In this document: piece by piece, positions 35,700 through 57,755 of the stretch
Position numbering within the stretch: position 1 is the first letter of the stretch
Layout: every line of letters starts with the position of its first letter
Assembly (NCBI GenBank): GCA_003439945.1
Contig: QVRM01005395.1
Location: 205,001-269,000, forward strand
Source: Dermanyssus gallinae
Taxonomy: Eukaryota > Arthropoda > Arachnida > Mesostigmata > Dermanyssidae
Length of the DNA: 64,000 nucleotides
Direction of reading: 5' to 3'
The notes under the pieces: model-generated
Database searches by the model: none
The model's input: the letters and a program-made list of their open reading frames with translations, nothing else
Told to the model about the DNA's origin: nothing
Translations under genes and position numbers: made by a program

Positions 35700-38600
35700 T
35701 TTTTTTTTCAGAACAATTGAAGTCACCGCCGCTGCCTGCTGTCACCATGGGAGAGAGTTTGCAAGAAAGAAAGAAAGAAAGAAAAGGAAGGAGCGAGAGG
35801 TGAAAGGCTCTGCCTTGCTGCAAAGGGAAAGACCGATAGCAAAAGAGAGTTTAGCCCGCCGGATAGTTGTGCTGCGGAAAGTCTAAGAGGAGACTGGCAA
35901 TTTGCGGATGATGGCGAACACAAAGCGGACGCAATTAAGTACGGTGGTGTCGCACCACCATTAAACGTTAAGAGCGACTTAATAACCAGGAAGAGATCGA
36001 ATTACTACTACTACTAGGTAGAATGAATGTACTACATGTTACCTACTTTAGCTTCACTATGTTCTACTTCTTACTAGGATACTGCCGGCTGATGGCGTAG
36101 AAAAATGTACTACACAGGATTTCAATGCACTCGATTGCACTGAGTGAGGATTTTTGTGTTTAAATTTGGCGCGTTGCCACGGCGGCGGGCCGCTTCCGCC
36201 GCTGACTTCCGGTTGCCGCCGCCTTGGCCTGGCCTAAGTTTGTTGCTGTTGTCGTCGGCGTCGTCATCTACCAAGCAACGTCGACAAATGGCCGTCGCGT
36301 TAAACGGGTTCGACAACGACTTTTCTAGCAGACGACAAATTGTACAGCTAAAACTACTACAACAACAACAACAACATCATCATCATCAGAACAACAACAA
36401 CAACCACAGCAATCAGCATCAAATCGATCGTAATAGTTGTCGTCGTCGTAGTTGTTGTGGAAGTGGTGGTGCGAGCTACGGAGTAGGGAATCTCTCAAAT
36501 AAGCATCATCTATCTTCCTTCTCATCAGCATCAGCATCAGCATTAGCATCGACGTCACCACCACCACCACCATCATTATCAGATCGGCACAAAGCTGTTT
36601 GATTGGTTGGTTGGGTGGTTGGGTGGTTTATTGATAAGTAGGTAGGTGGAAGGTGCTGTAATCGTTTGTACGAACTTTCTTCTTTCTTTTGCCAGTGAGC
36701 AGTAGTAGTAGAAGTAGTGGTAGTAGTGATACGACACGCACACACTCAATAGTCATGATACAGTCATGAGGACGGCCGATGTTTATTACTATACTACCAC
36801 GACCTAGCTACATTATATCATATCATATCATCACTGTCGATCTATCCTGGTCTACCTGGGTATAGTGTTTTCTTTCTGCAAGAGAGGGAACCTCAAGGCA
36901 ACAACGGACAACAACAACAACAACAACGACAACGGCGACGACGGTCATCATCAAGAAAAACACCATAATCGTTTTCAAACATCAACAACAAAACAACAAG
37001 AACAACAACAACTACAACAGCAGCAGCAGCAGCAGCAGCAACAAATGTATAGTCGTATGATGGTGGTGAATAGATAGACGGATAGATAGATATATACAAG
37101 TTGTAATGATAGGGTTATTACATAGCCGCGGCGGTGGGTGGTCAGTCGTCATTTAAGAAGGACGTCAACTGGACGAGCAGAAACGCGGTTTACGCCGCCA
37201 AAGAGAACGTTTCTGACCGTGTTTTGCCCGCTGCCGCCGCACCCGTTCGGGCCCCGTTCTCAGTGTCCTGTGCCATCCTGTCCTGTGCCGTCCTGGCTGT
37301 GGTGGTGGTGGTGGTGGTGGTGGTAGTGGTCGGTGTCGTGCTTAATAATACCACCTATATGGCTGTTACGTTGTTTGTGCTTTGTGATCAAACAAGCAAG
37401 CCCATACCCACAGACCCACAGACCGACCGATCGTTCGACTAACCGCGCAAGCAATAAGTCTTGTTGTTGTTGTTGTTGCTGTTTTTGTTGTTGGTGTTGG
37501 TGTTGTTGTATCAACAAACAGCGTTTATCATCTGTGAGGTGAGCTGAGACGTTGCTACCTGTCCTGGTGGGCGACAAACCTCTCAGGAATAGTTCCATCA
37601 TTTGCTGCTGTCGCTGATACGGTCGGTGTTGTTGTTGTTATTGTTGATGATGTTGTTGTTGTTATTGTTGATGATGTTGTTGTTGTTGTCTCTGCGGCTA
37701 TAGTATCGAAGTCTTAGTGAGGGCTGGGCAAGATCAAGAAGAACATGTGACGATCGAATACGAAACAGTCCAGACATAGCGAGCTAGAGCGGCAGAAAGA
37801 AAATTTGCACACGTCCACATAAGGCATAATATGAGACCGGCCAATTGGCGACACAAAGGCTGACCGACGGACCCATATTGTGAACAGCACCGCGACATTT
37901 TGGTCCTTCCGTCCGATACGATTTGTTGTGTACTAACTACTACTACTACTAAAAATTACTACTAGTACTACTACTAAAAATTACTACTAGTAGTAACAAC
38001 AACAACAACAACAACAATAATATACAATTCGGACACAATCGTACAGTTCGTCATCAGCTGCGTTCGGTTGGTGGTGATCTAGTTTGTTGCAGCGGTGTTT
38101 GTGTGGAGGCACAACGTTCGGACCGGTTTTGGTATCGGAGTCGTTACAGATGATGTGGCTTCATTCACATCAGATGTTGCATCACATCCGGCTACCCGTT
38201 CTACTTTTCCCATTCCCCGCTCTCATTGGCAGCAGCAGCGGCGGCGGCAGCAGCAGCGTTTCATAGTATCTGTGTTCTCTTTCGTTTCGTTCTGTGTTTG
38301 GTTCGTTGTTTTTGGATGCGTTCGTTGATTGATTGATTGATTGGGTGGCCCGGCAAAGCAAGGACTAGAGTGGACTCTCGGCTGATCCCCCGGCCACACT
38401 TATGCTTTGTGAGAAGCAGCAGCAACAACAACAACAACAACAATAACAGCTGTGATTTTGTGTGTTCTGCAGTTTGGTACACAACATTTGCTGTCTGTTA
38501 TTCTGTTCTGTCGGATTCTGGTCGAACGAACGAAGTCAACAAGCTTTTTCGTCTACGGTTCTGGTTCGAGGAGTGGTATTGGACTTTCTGGATGTGTTGC

Positions 38601-39100
38601 TATTGCTGTTCTTGTTGTTGTTGCTACAGTTCATCTATTTCTCATTAGCCCAGTGTCATCTGTAGTCATCATAGCGTAATTAGTAGTAGTAGTAGTAGTA
38701 GTAGTAATGGTGATCAAAAAGTTTATACGTGTGTGTGTGGGTGAGAGTTGCCAAAGTGTGTCAAGAAAGTCAGTGTGTGTTGTTATTATTGCTGTTGATG
38801 ATGTTGTTGTTGGTGCAGTCTCCTCCTCCTCCTCCTGTTTCTACTGTTCAGTTCAATGGTTCTAATATTAACGGCCAGCACTACGACGGATGCCGCTGCT
38901 CTGCTGCTACCGCCGTTTTCGTCAGCTGCTGTTGATGCTGATAATGATGATGGTGATGAACACTCTACACGCGCCTCAACGGTCAAAGTTTGTAGCCTAG
39001 TCCACCACAATATTGCGACGCAGTATTGGTCTCCGGCCTGTCTGTCTGTCAGTCTTCCTTCATTGGTCGTCCAATGTTACGACGATGTGATTATTCGGCA
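35700..39100. repeat. Trinucleotide-rich low-complexity region between ILF2 and Sfmbt
   Basis: This region has dense runs of (CAA)n, (CAG)n, (ATC)n, (GTT)n, (GTG)n, (ACT)n and (TAG)n, for example 36360-36400, 36910-37045, 37298-37325, 37455-37510, 37620-37690, 37985-38020 and 38680-38705. The many open frames here (for example 36144-36602 with Gln/His/Asn runs) are explained by the repeats. I see no protein domain. It may contain untranslated exons of the Sfmbt-type gene. Confidence 0.6.
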
Positions 39101-39149
39101 CATACAGCCGCCCGTGCGCACCCACAAGCACTCATTCATTAATGACCAA

Positions 39150-39484
39150 GTCGGTAGATGTTTATTGTCATAGGCATACAATTATGGGGAATAAAACAGT
39201 TTCTACGGGATCTCCGGAAGCCCTGCGGCTGACGGAAGAGACCCTTCCACGGCCGCGGCGTTGCCGCGTTGAACCTCGATCGATATGCGCTGCAACAGGT
39301 ATTCGCTAGCTCGGGGGTCCTGAGTTGCAGCGATGACTTTCCGGCCCAGTTCCTTAATAAACTTCATAGACTCCGGTCCGATCGGTCCAAAGGTCTCTAT
39401 GGCAATCGGCTGAACTATAAATTGCGATGCTAGTTCCTGGTATTTCGTTACTTTTCGGTTCTCTGCGAGCCGGGACTCATTCAT
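39150..39484 (-). pseudogene. Non-LTR retrotransposon C-terminal fragment
   Basis: The minus frame reads VQPIAIETFGPIGPESMKFIKELGRKVIAATQDPRASEYLLQRISIEVQRGNAA in consecutive pieces. This is the conserved C-terminal domain of a LINE family (FGxxGPEAxxFIxELGRRI...FLxQRISIxIQRGNA). The same domain occurs, more decayed, at 10870-11030. A minus-strand AATAAA near 39163 and a (CATT)n tract at 39478-39497 flank it. It is a 5'-truncated insert between the two host genes. Confidence 0.6.
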
Positions 39485-40301
39485 TCATTCATTCATTTAT
39501 TTCGTCCGTCCCCAACAGACACACAAGCATACCCGATGCATTCAGATATAGACTACTATGCGATACGTGCATACATGATTCACAAACGCATTCGCGCATA
39601 CATACACCATGCATACTTACATACATACATACACTATGCATACATAGATGCGTAGCGTATTATAATACCTTTGGTTCAACCACCATCTGGCAGAAAGTGG
39701 TGGTGGTGGCAGTTGATATTGTTGTTGCTACTGTTGTTTTTGATCTATTCTTGTCGCGTAATTGTTGAGCAGGCATAGAGCGCTCGAGCATATCGTTCCT
39801 ATTCTTGCTGCTGCTGCTGCTGCATCGTCGTCATTGTTTTATTTTGCTAACTTGATGGCTGTCAGAAAAGCCAAAAGTCGTGATGACGTTTGCCGACCCC
39901 GCGCCAGCGCAAGTTATGGCCGTGACGCGACTTGCAGCCGCCTCTCCGTTGTCCACTTTACCGATATGCTGCTAACCTAATGAGTTGTTGGTTGGCTAAG
40001 CGCTCGTTTAGTATCATGCTTTTCGCTTACTCGCGCACCATCATTACAATCATACTCATTGTTCACATGCATTTTGACTTATATATATATATATATATAA
40101 GCACATGTGATTCGCGCAGTGGAGGAACAACGTCATGTGATCTAAACTAAATGTATCGTTTCATAATCGTCAAAACGTTTATGCTGCTATATATATATAT
40201 ATACACGCAAATTTACTTACGACTTTCGGGTATTATATTGGGCGAGGTTCTTTCGGTATAGTTGTCTCTAACCGCACGTGTGCATCCGCTTTGAATCACA
40301 G

Positions 40302-50234
<9,933 letters not shown>

Positions 50235-51679
50235 AATCGCCGGGCGGCCGAAGTTTTGGAGTCTCACCGTCAACATCTTCGCGAAGCAGTCATACACCCA
50301 TCTTCATAGAAAGACGAGACGAGCATACATATACGAACGTGTATGCCGTCCTCCATATGAGGAGCTAGACTAGTTGCACTCCACTGGCAGCTCCTTAACA
50401 GTACTATTATTTTTAGTTAATGAATGAACCTGCAAAGTGCCTCGTCAAGGACGTCGACGTCTCTTGACTTCATTTCAGTTTGGCCAGTGAATTATCATAT
50501 AGTTGTAAGGGTGCACTTCTGAGGTGAGGTGGCTGCAAATTCGACGGAAGAGAGCAAATTCTTTGCGAACTTAATCTAGAAGCTTTGAATTTGAAACCAG
50601 CAAAACAGGTATGAAGAGAGAGAGAAAAAATATAGTCAGGGGGAATACAGAAAAGTCATCAATTTCACGACGTGGCAATAGAGATCTGGAGGGGATAGAT
50701 TTCAGCTGCTATTGTTCTCTGTAGTCCACATATTGTCTAAGGTGTTAGGTCAATTGATAAAACCAGTAATGTATTATTATCTTCAAAGTTGAAGTTACGT
50801 GCGTAGATAAAGATGATATATATATAATCGTATAGGTTCAACTTATTTATCTAATGTTTGGTGGATTGTGATACTGTAATGACGGTGATTTTATTCTTGT
50901 AAGGGACTGATACATTTGTACACTCCATTCCGTATTACATTTTGTGCACGCTGAGTGTAAACCCTATATTACCACATCATTATCATGATCATGATCATTA
51001 CGGTATGCTGCGTGATACGGATGCATAATCTCATATAATTATTAGCATATTATTCTCAACAATTATATACATATATAAGAGCCTGTAGCTTGCGCGGGAT
51101 TGTAAGGCGTCTAAATTAGACGATTTCATTTTTAATAATATGGCTGCGTCAGTAAGTTCGTCGCGGCGTTGACTAGAAGCGTGACCTGATGTAGTCTGGT
51201 CATCTTATATAGCCTTACTTAATAACGAGTTATTATATAACCCTATTTGATTATACTAGCTGGCTATGGCGGGAGTAATTCTATTGCATTGCCCTGCGCT
51301 TTTTCATGATAGTGATCTTCATTGAAACTGTTATTTCTTCTTGGCATGGGCTGTGGGCCTCTATTTTCGGCGGGATTACGACTCTTAACAAATGGTTGTG
51401 TTATAAGGCGTGAGCGCATCAGCTGAGATATGGCGTAGAGGGTACCTGCAGAAGGCCCGGTTGAAGACTACCAACCTTCGACGTATCGACTTTAGGATTC
51501 GCTCATCTTTTATAGTTGTCTGCCATTGTATGTACGTATATACGTGTATAGTGTGTAAGTGCATCTTGGTTGTTTTTGGCAGTTAGCGGACACAAAGTCC
51601 TTGTTTGCCTACAGGAAAGTATAGGCGTAATTTACTCTAATTTAAGACGCAATTGTGGCTATCTACGCAGCTCACATTT

Positions 51680-51710
<31 letters not shown>

Positions 51711-54700
51711 CACGTTGGCAACGGATACCTGAGTTATCAAATAGTTCTTGTACAGTGTACTTAACACGCGCGATCGGTTTATATGCTGTGGCGACAGCAA
51801 AGCCTGAAAGAGTCATGCCATATGTGCATATATGTATGCTTAGTTCTTGTGAGTTACTTTATACGGCAAGTGTATTTTTGCAATAATTGTGCATCCAATC
51901 GTTCATGAACGATTTTTCGACTACTGCATTTGACACTTTTTACGCCATTTGCGCTAGCGACCGCTGAGAGGTGTGCAGATCTAAGCGCCCCCACCATGAT
52001 TTCGATGACTAGCAACAATTATTTTGTTAGATTACCTCGTGTGTGATACCGGGTCGCATGTCGCCCACAGACAAAAATAATAAGATGCTAGAGATTTTCT
52101 TATGGTAGTGCACGCTACATGACATTTTCGTCAAGCATTTTCACTATCAGAAGAATCTTTTTCGACTGATTCACATGTGTGGTAGATACACTCAAAGTGC
52201 GTTTACAGTCTCGTCTTGCCTTTCTTTTCTTCATATATGTGTGGGTCAGAATTTGTCCTATAAAATCGTTCACAACTGTCTTAATTTAGCAAGTGTCTCA
52301 AACATAGTCTTGTGTCCATCTCCAAATTTTGTTGGCGGCCGGTCTCTCTCGGAACCTGGCAAGTAATGTCGATCATCAGTACTAAGGCTATTATTTTGCA
52401 ACGGGGCTTGTATTGCTGTCGTTCTTCTACTACTACTACTACTACTACTACTATTTTGATAAATGTACACTGAGGTAAGATCTGTAAGTGAAAGACACTA
52501 TCATGAGGTGGTGAGGGATGGCGAGGGACCGTCTCTATATCCGCCGATAATCTAACAGGTAGACGGGTGGTGCGACATAGCGCGTGACATAGCGCCTATG
52601 TACCAATGCTGTGGGCTGTACGTGTCAGCGGGTCGATAAATCGGAGCGGAAAGAAGACCCGCGTACATTGTTCGCGCGCGGACGTGCAATTATTGAATGA
52701 ATTGATGCATGTTTGAATTCATTCGAGTCGTTTTATTTGTTTGTTTGTATCATGAATAGTGTAACCTTCGCCTATCATTATGTCTCTAACACACCGTCGA
52801 TTAAGCAACAATCCGTCGATTATCGATCACCGTCTATCTTCATCGACTTCATGCTACCCACGAGTGCTTATCGGGTTCGTCATCAACATCAATCATACTG
52901 TATATTTCATACTCACGACTGGGCATTAATAACGACGAGCTGGACAAGTCACTCAGCCTCGAAATGCGTTGTAAGAGTAAGAGAAATTTGAAAGGGGGTT
53001 GTACAAAGCAAAGGGATCACACTGTACAGAGAAGCCCTGACTTGAACCCTGGGAACGAAGAAGAAAGATGGGAATTTGATGAAAAACGTATGCATATTCA
53101 ATTATACTATGTTATATATATATATATATATATATATGCAAGGAGAAATAAATACATGAACATGTACTATAGGCAGTTGTATAACTTACTTATTATTGTG
53201 AAGCGTTGCTGCAAATGCAAAATGCAGCGTTTTTACTGGGTGCTACAAGCGATATATGAACAAATTGCATTATAAAATCCCCTATAACGGTATATAAACA
53301 TATAAGATGAATTGATGCCTGGAGGCTGTTTGTTCAGATGTATTTGCTTATATAAGACTGTGACTACCATAAATAATCATAAGCACATTGATCCTTGCTA
53401 TGTTGAGTGGCATAGCATTTTGTTGTAATGATTTATGCGTTTTAGAAGATCCAGTCATTATATATGTAGGGACCTGACAAAGTAAGTTCGAATTTGCATG
53501 CATCGAAGCACACCTACAAAACCCGTTTTTCCATTTTTTCTAGCTCCGCATCGATGGTTTCAAGCTGCGATTCGGGTGAATTTAAACGTTTTCCTCTCAT
53601 TCTCTATTCAAAAAGAGGAAGAAATCGAACGATGCTAATCAGGTGAATAAGCTGGGTGCTTCGCCAGCCTGACAAACCTCAGTGCTTTAAGCCCGGTCGG
53701 TCGTTGGTGGAAGAACAATCACTTTGGAGTTGCTTTAAAGCTCTTCCTGGTGAGCGCAGAGAAAAATTCTGGTAGGCGTTCAACAATATAGCAGTCGCTC
53801 GTCGCATTTATTGAAAAATATCGAGGCAGAATAACTCGCGTCTCGTTTTAATTCTGTGACTAATCACGAGGTGCCCATCATCCATCTTGGTATCCAAGGT
53901 CATGTGGGTGTTGTATCACCTTGTGCTCGCCGTCTTCTCACCATTGCCTTTAGGAGAATCGACTTAAATATTCCACCCAGATACCAAAGACAACAAGGAT
54001 GACACTATCTGCCAATGTATTCGATTCTTAACTCACTCTTCACTACGCGTAGTATTTCAAAAACGTTTGGAAATCTCCACGTACTGGCGCTCTTCTTATT
54101 TTATGTTACTGATTCAATTGATCGTCCTCTTTTTGCCGTTTGCGCCATCTAATACAACAATACACAGTGTTGTTAACTGAATAGTCAATTTCAAAAGTGC
54201 ATACGTACATGTATCACGCTTTGTCGGCAGAGTATGTGCAGTGCGCACGCGTGAGATACTGTGGTCCCAGTGCTGTCGGGGCTTTTTGTCCAGCAGCACT
54301 GTCTTTTGCTTTCGTCGTTTATTGTCAAACAATATATTACCTTTCTTAAGCACATTTGAATTGAGGTTGTGACGAGCGGATTTGCGATGTACATCTGTTA
54401 TTCAGATATTGATTGGCGTTCAGATCCGGATGTGATCTGGTTATAGTAGTTGACTAACTAAAACTATAATCTGGCCTAAAATTGAGGCAAATCTGCGGTG
54501 TATATTAGTCTCTGGCCCGTGATTGAGTTAAAGAAGACAGGCGCATTCGGATATGTAAAGTTCCCTCTCCTTAATACAGGGGTGTTCAGTCTGGGCAGAA
54601 CAGCCTATTTGTTTGTAATGAGACTAACGACACCTACATTTATATGCGGACTGCGTGACATTTGGAAAAAACCTCGCATGCTTTTAGGAATATTCGTGTG

Positions 54701-55195
54701 GCAAAAATTGCGAACAATCTACGGGCCGGGCGCCCCTTCGTAAAGCTCAGAAGGAGTTCCGCCATAATAGTGAATTGAGACACGACCGGTTATTAGTAGG
54801 TTGGAACACCACAGTACCGGCTCACAGATCTAGTTGGACTTCCTGCGCAATTCCCGAGTGTTCTCAGAAGGAATTGCATCTAGGCAACGACACAGCATTA
54901 TTCGTGTCGGGAGACCAGCTCAGATCATAGCGTCAAGTTCTCAAAAAACCACTCGCCTTTTTGCGCAGGAAAATCACTATCAGCAACAAATTATGCTGGG
55001 AAAACCTCTAGAAGCAACAAATAATGAAGGACCTTAAGAAGCTGAGCTTTGGAGCTTCCATATAAGGCATTCCGCCTTATATAGGAATACCTCGTACTGA
55101 AGAGGTGGATAAACCTTACGTCTTAGAATAGGCAAATTCCCTTATCTGCCCCCCCCTTCAAAACTACTTTCAGGGGATATATAACAGATAATCTT
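50235..55195. other. Long gene-poor stretch downstream of Sfmbt
   Basis: The first part is presumably Sfmbt 3' UTR, but I found no clear AATAAA soon after the stop. Beyond that there are a (CTA)n run (52428-52451), a (TA)n tract (53112-53138) and no recognisable protein frame. Short frames here are chance. Confidence 0.45.
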
Positions 55196-55199
55196 ATTG

Positions 55200-55440
55200 T
55201 TATCTCGGAGGGCTCCACCGTGTACTTCCAATTTGTGTTCTCGACTCATTTGCCAAGGGCTTCCAGCCTATCGTGAAAGTACGCTTCCGGGGAATTCGAA
55301 GACGAGATCGGCTATGGCCCCAGCAATTAACATGCGTTTCATGAGGGGAACACCACTCTTACTTCCATCCAGTAAATCTAATCGAAAGCTAGGCCTCTTT
55401 GCAAGACTTCCTTTGAGCAGTCTAACGTCACAAACTTTTA
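55200..55440 (-). pseudogene. Unidentified coding-like fragment, possibly THAP-type
   Basis: The minus strand reads LLKGSLAKRPSFRLDLLDGS and KSGVPLMKRMLIAGAIADLV, then FEFPGS. The run of a basic loop followed by a LxxGAIxxxFEFPG segment recalls the C-terminal AVPTIF part of THAP zinc fingers. The upstream Cys/His ligands were not found. It might be a transposon-derived scrap. Confidence 0.2.
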
Positions 55441-55599
55441 ACAATCATTTGTGTAGGGGTCAAGCCTGAAACCCACATTAACATAACACCTTTGTACCTC
55501 CGCAAATTCATATCTAAAAAAAACGTTCAATATGACGGCCGGGGTGACTAATAGCCTCAGGCGTTGAGCTACTAGAAATCTGCAAGAAGATACTAGAGT

Positions 55600-55860
55600 C
55601 TGCTACTCGTTGAAGCGAAATGGCGCACACATTCAAGAACGTTTTTAAAACAAATGCACCAGGGAACACCCTGCACTCTACGCGATTTCTCCTGGGCCCT
55701 CGAACAAAAAAGAGCCAGCTTCGAGTAGACCGATCCACTGGTTTTGCAGCGGGTTGGAGCTGCACACCGCCAACCCACACTTGCAGACGAGTTTCCTGCA
55801 ATGCTGTCCCGCAGCTTACTGCTCTATAAGCTAGCGACTGACTGGTTGCGCAATATTTCT
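55600..55860 (+). pseudogene. LINE 3' tail fragment
   Basis: The segment around AGCGGGTTGGAGCTGCACAC and CACACTTGCAGACGAGTTTCC (55746-55798) is similar to AGCGGGCTGGAGCCCCACAC and ACGCTTGCAGGGAGCTTCC (6698-6747) downstream of the LINE ORF end at 6049. It is read as a second 3' end of the same family. Confidence 0.35.
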
Positions 55861-55999
55861 CTGACATTTGGTACGCTGTTTGATTCCGAGCGTTTTTGGT
55901 TGTAAAGGATATTTTCGTAGAAGTTAGTGGGTATGCTGCTGCTGATGACGATGATAGTTAGCAGTAATAGTAGAAGTTTTAGTAGTTGCTAGAAATGGT

Positions 56000-57724
56000 A
56001 GTTAGTAAAAGTGTTTGCTAATGCTATTACTGTTGTTGTTGGTATAGATGATGTTAGTTACGGCGGCGGCGGCAGCGGCAGCGGCACGCAGAATGACAGG
56101 CGGACATATAGACAGTCAGGCCAGGTAAGCGCGCCGGCAATCTCATCATTATCATCATCTCTACCGCTACCATCATCATCATCTACACCGCTATCATCAT
56201 CATTATCCGCAGCAGCAGCAGAAGCAGATATTACCATCACAACTATCCAAAACCACACAAACAGCCGCCGCCGGCCACAGTTCCGCGATCGTCGGGCTGA
56301 CGGCGTTTAGTTTGTGTTCCACCCGCCTGTGGCGCTCTAGTCGTCTCATCCCACCCACTCTCACTCCCGATTTCCCTCCCTTCCCCCACCCTCTCTGCTG
56401 TTCCTTCGCTTAGTTCGAGCAGAGTAAAGTAAACGACGACAGACGACGACAAACCGACAGCTAGCTAGCTAGCTAGATAGATAGCTCGCTCTGTGTCAGC
56501 AGCGGCCCCAGCAGTGGTGGTGGCGGTGGCGGCGGCAGTGGCGGTGGTTGAACTAAACTCGCACGGCGCAGGTTCGATGCCAGAGGCCGCCCTTTCCCCT
56601 CCACCAACGGCGCAGCGGTGCGGCGCGCCACTAGCGCTAAAAACGACGACGCTACAGCAGCAGCAACAACAACGACAAAGACAACAACATCAAGCACGAA
56701 AGAACAACAACAGCAGCAGCTGAAGCAGCAGCAACAACAACAATGAGCAGGATATCGCCATTGGCAGCAGCAGCAGCAGCAACAGCAACAACAGCAGCTG
56801 CTCCAGCATTACCACCACCATCATCACCACCACGGCCGGCAATAGCCAGCCAGCCAACCTGCCTGTCTGCCAGTAGTAGCTGTTGTTCCCGAAGCAGCCT
56901 GGTAACACAGCAGGATTAGCAGAACCACAGCGACACTGTCAACTCAGTGGCTGTTACCCTCCGTACGAGGATTGACAATTGACCATTGACTCGAACGACG
57001 ACAGAGAGAGAGAGCGGCGTGGAAGAGTAGTCCCTTAACCCCGGTGTGTCTCCCTCTATCTATCTATCAATCTATCTCTCTCTCTGACACTCTATTTATA
57101 TCTCCATCAATCTATCTGTCTGTCTGCCTGCCTGCCTGTGTGTCTGTGTCAATCTCTCTCTCTTTGTCAACAACAGCCTCTCGAGTAAGAGAGCCGCCGC
57201 CGCCACTAGCATCACAATCACCTACAGGGTGATTGATGGGTTGCAGTGAGTGGTTTCGTGGTCGTGGTCGTGGTGGTGGTGGTCAATGTTGTGGTCGATG
57301 TCGTCGCCGTCGCTGCATCCGCCGCCATCATCTTAACACAAGTCAGAGTGCGGCGGGCGACTTCTAACAAAAATACTATTTGACGACTAGTAAGTTCATA
57401 ATTCGTGTCTCTAGTCTACTACTCCACTTTGATCGATTCGCACACGTAGAAGTAGTAGATCGTAATGGTGGTGGTTGGAGGTCGTGATGGTTATGCTGGT
57501 TGGTGGTGATGGTTATGCTGCTGGTGGTGGTGGTGGGGGTGGTAATGCGGCTGTAGTACGGATGGGGATGCTAGTTAGGTGAGTATTCGCAGCTGGAACG
57601 GCGGCGGCGTAAACTACGGTACCAGCAAGCACTGTCCAAGGCGACAGCATCATCATCATCATCGTCGTCGTCGTCGTCGTCGTCGTTGTCATTGCAAAGG
57701 CGGTGAAAAGTGTATAGCTGTATA

Positions 57725-57755
<31 letters not shown>

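Noticed and set aside
36144..36602. 152-residue plus frame with Gln, His, Asn and Ser runs
   Set aside because: The frame is carried by CAA/CAT/CAG repeats and equally open frames exist on the other strand. No domain was recognised.
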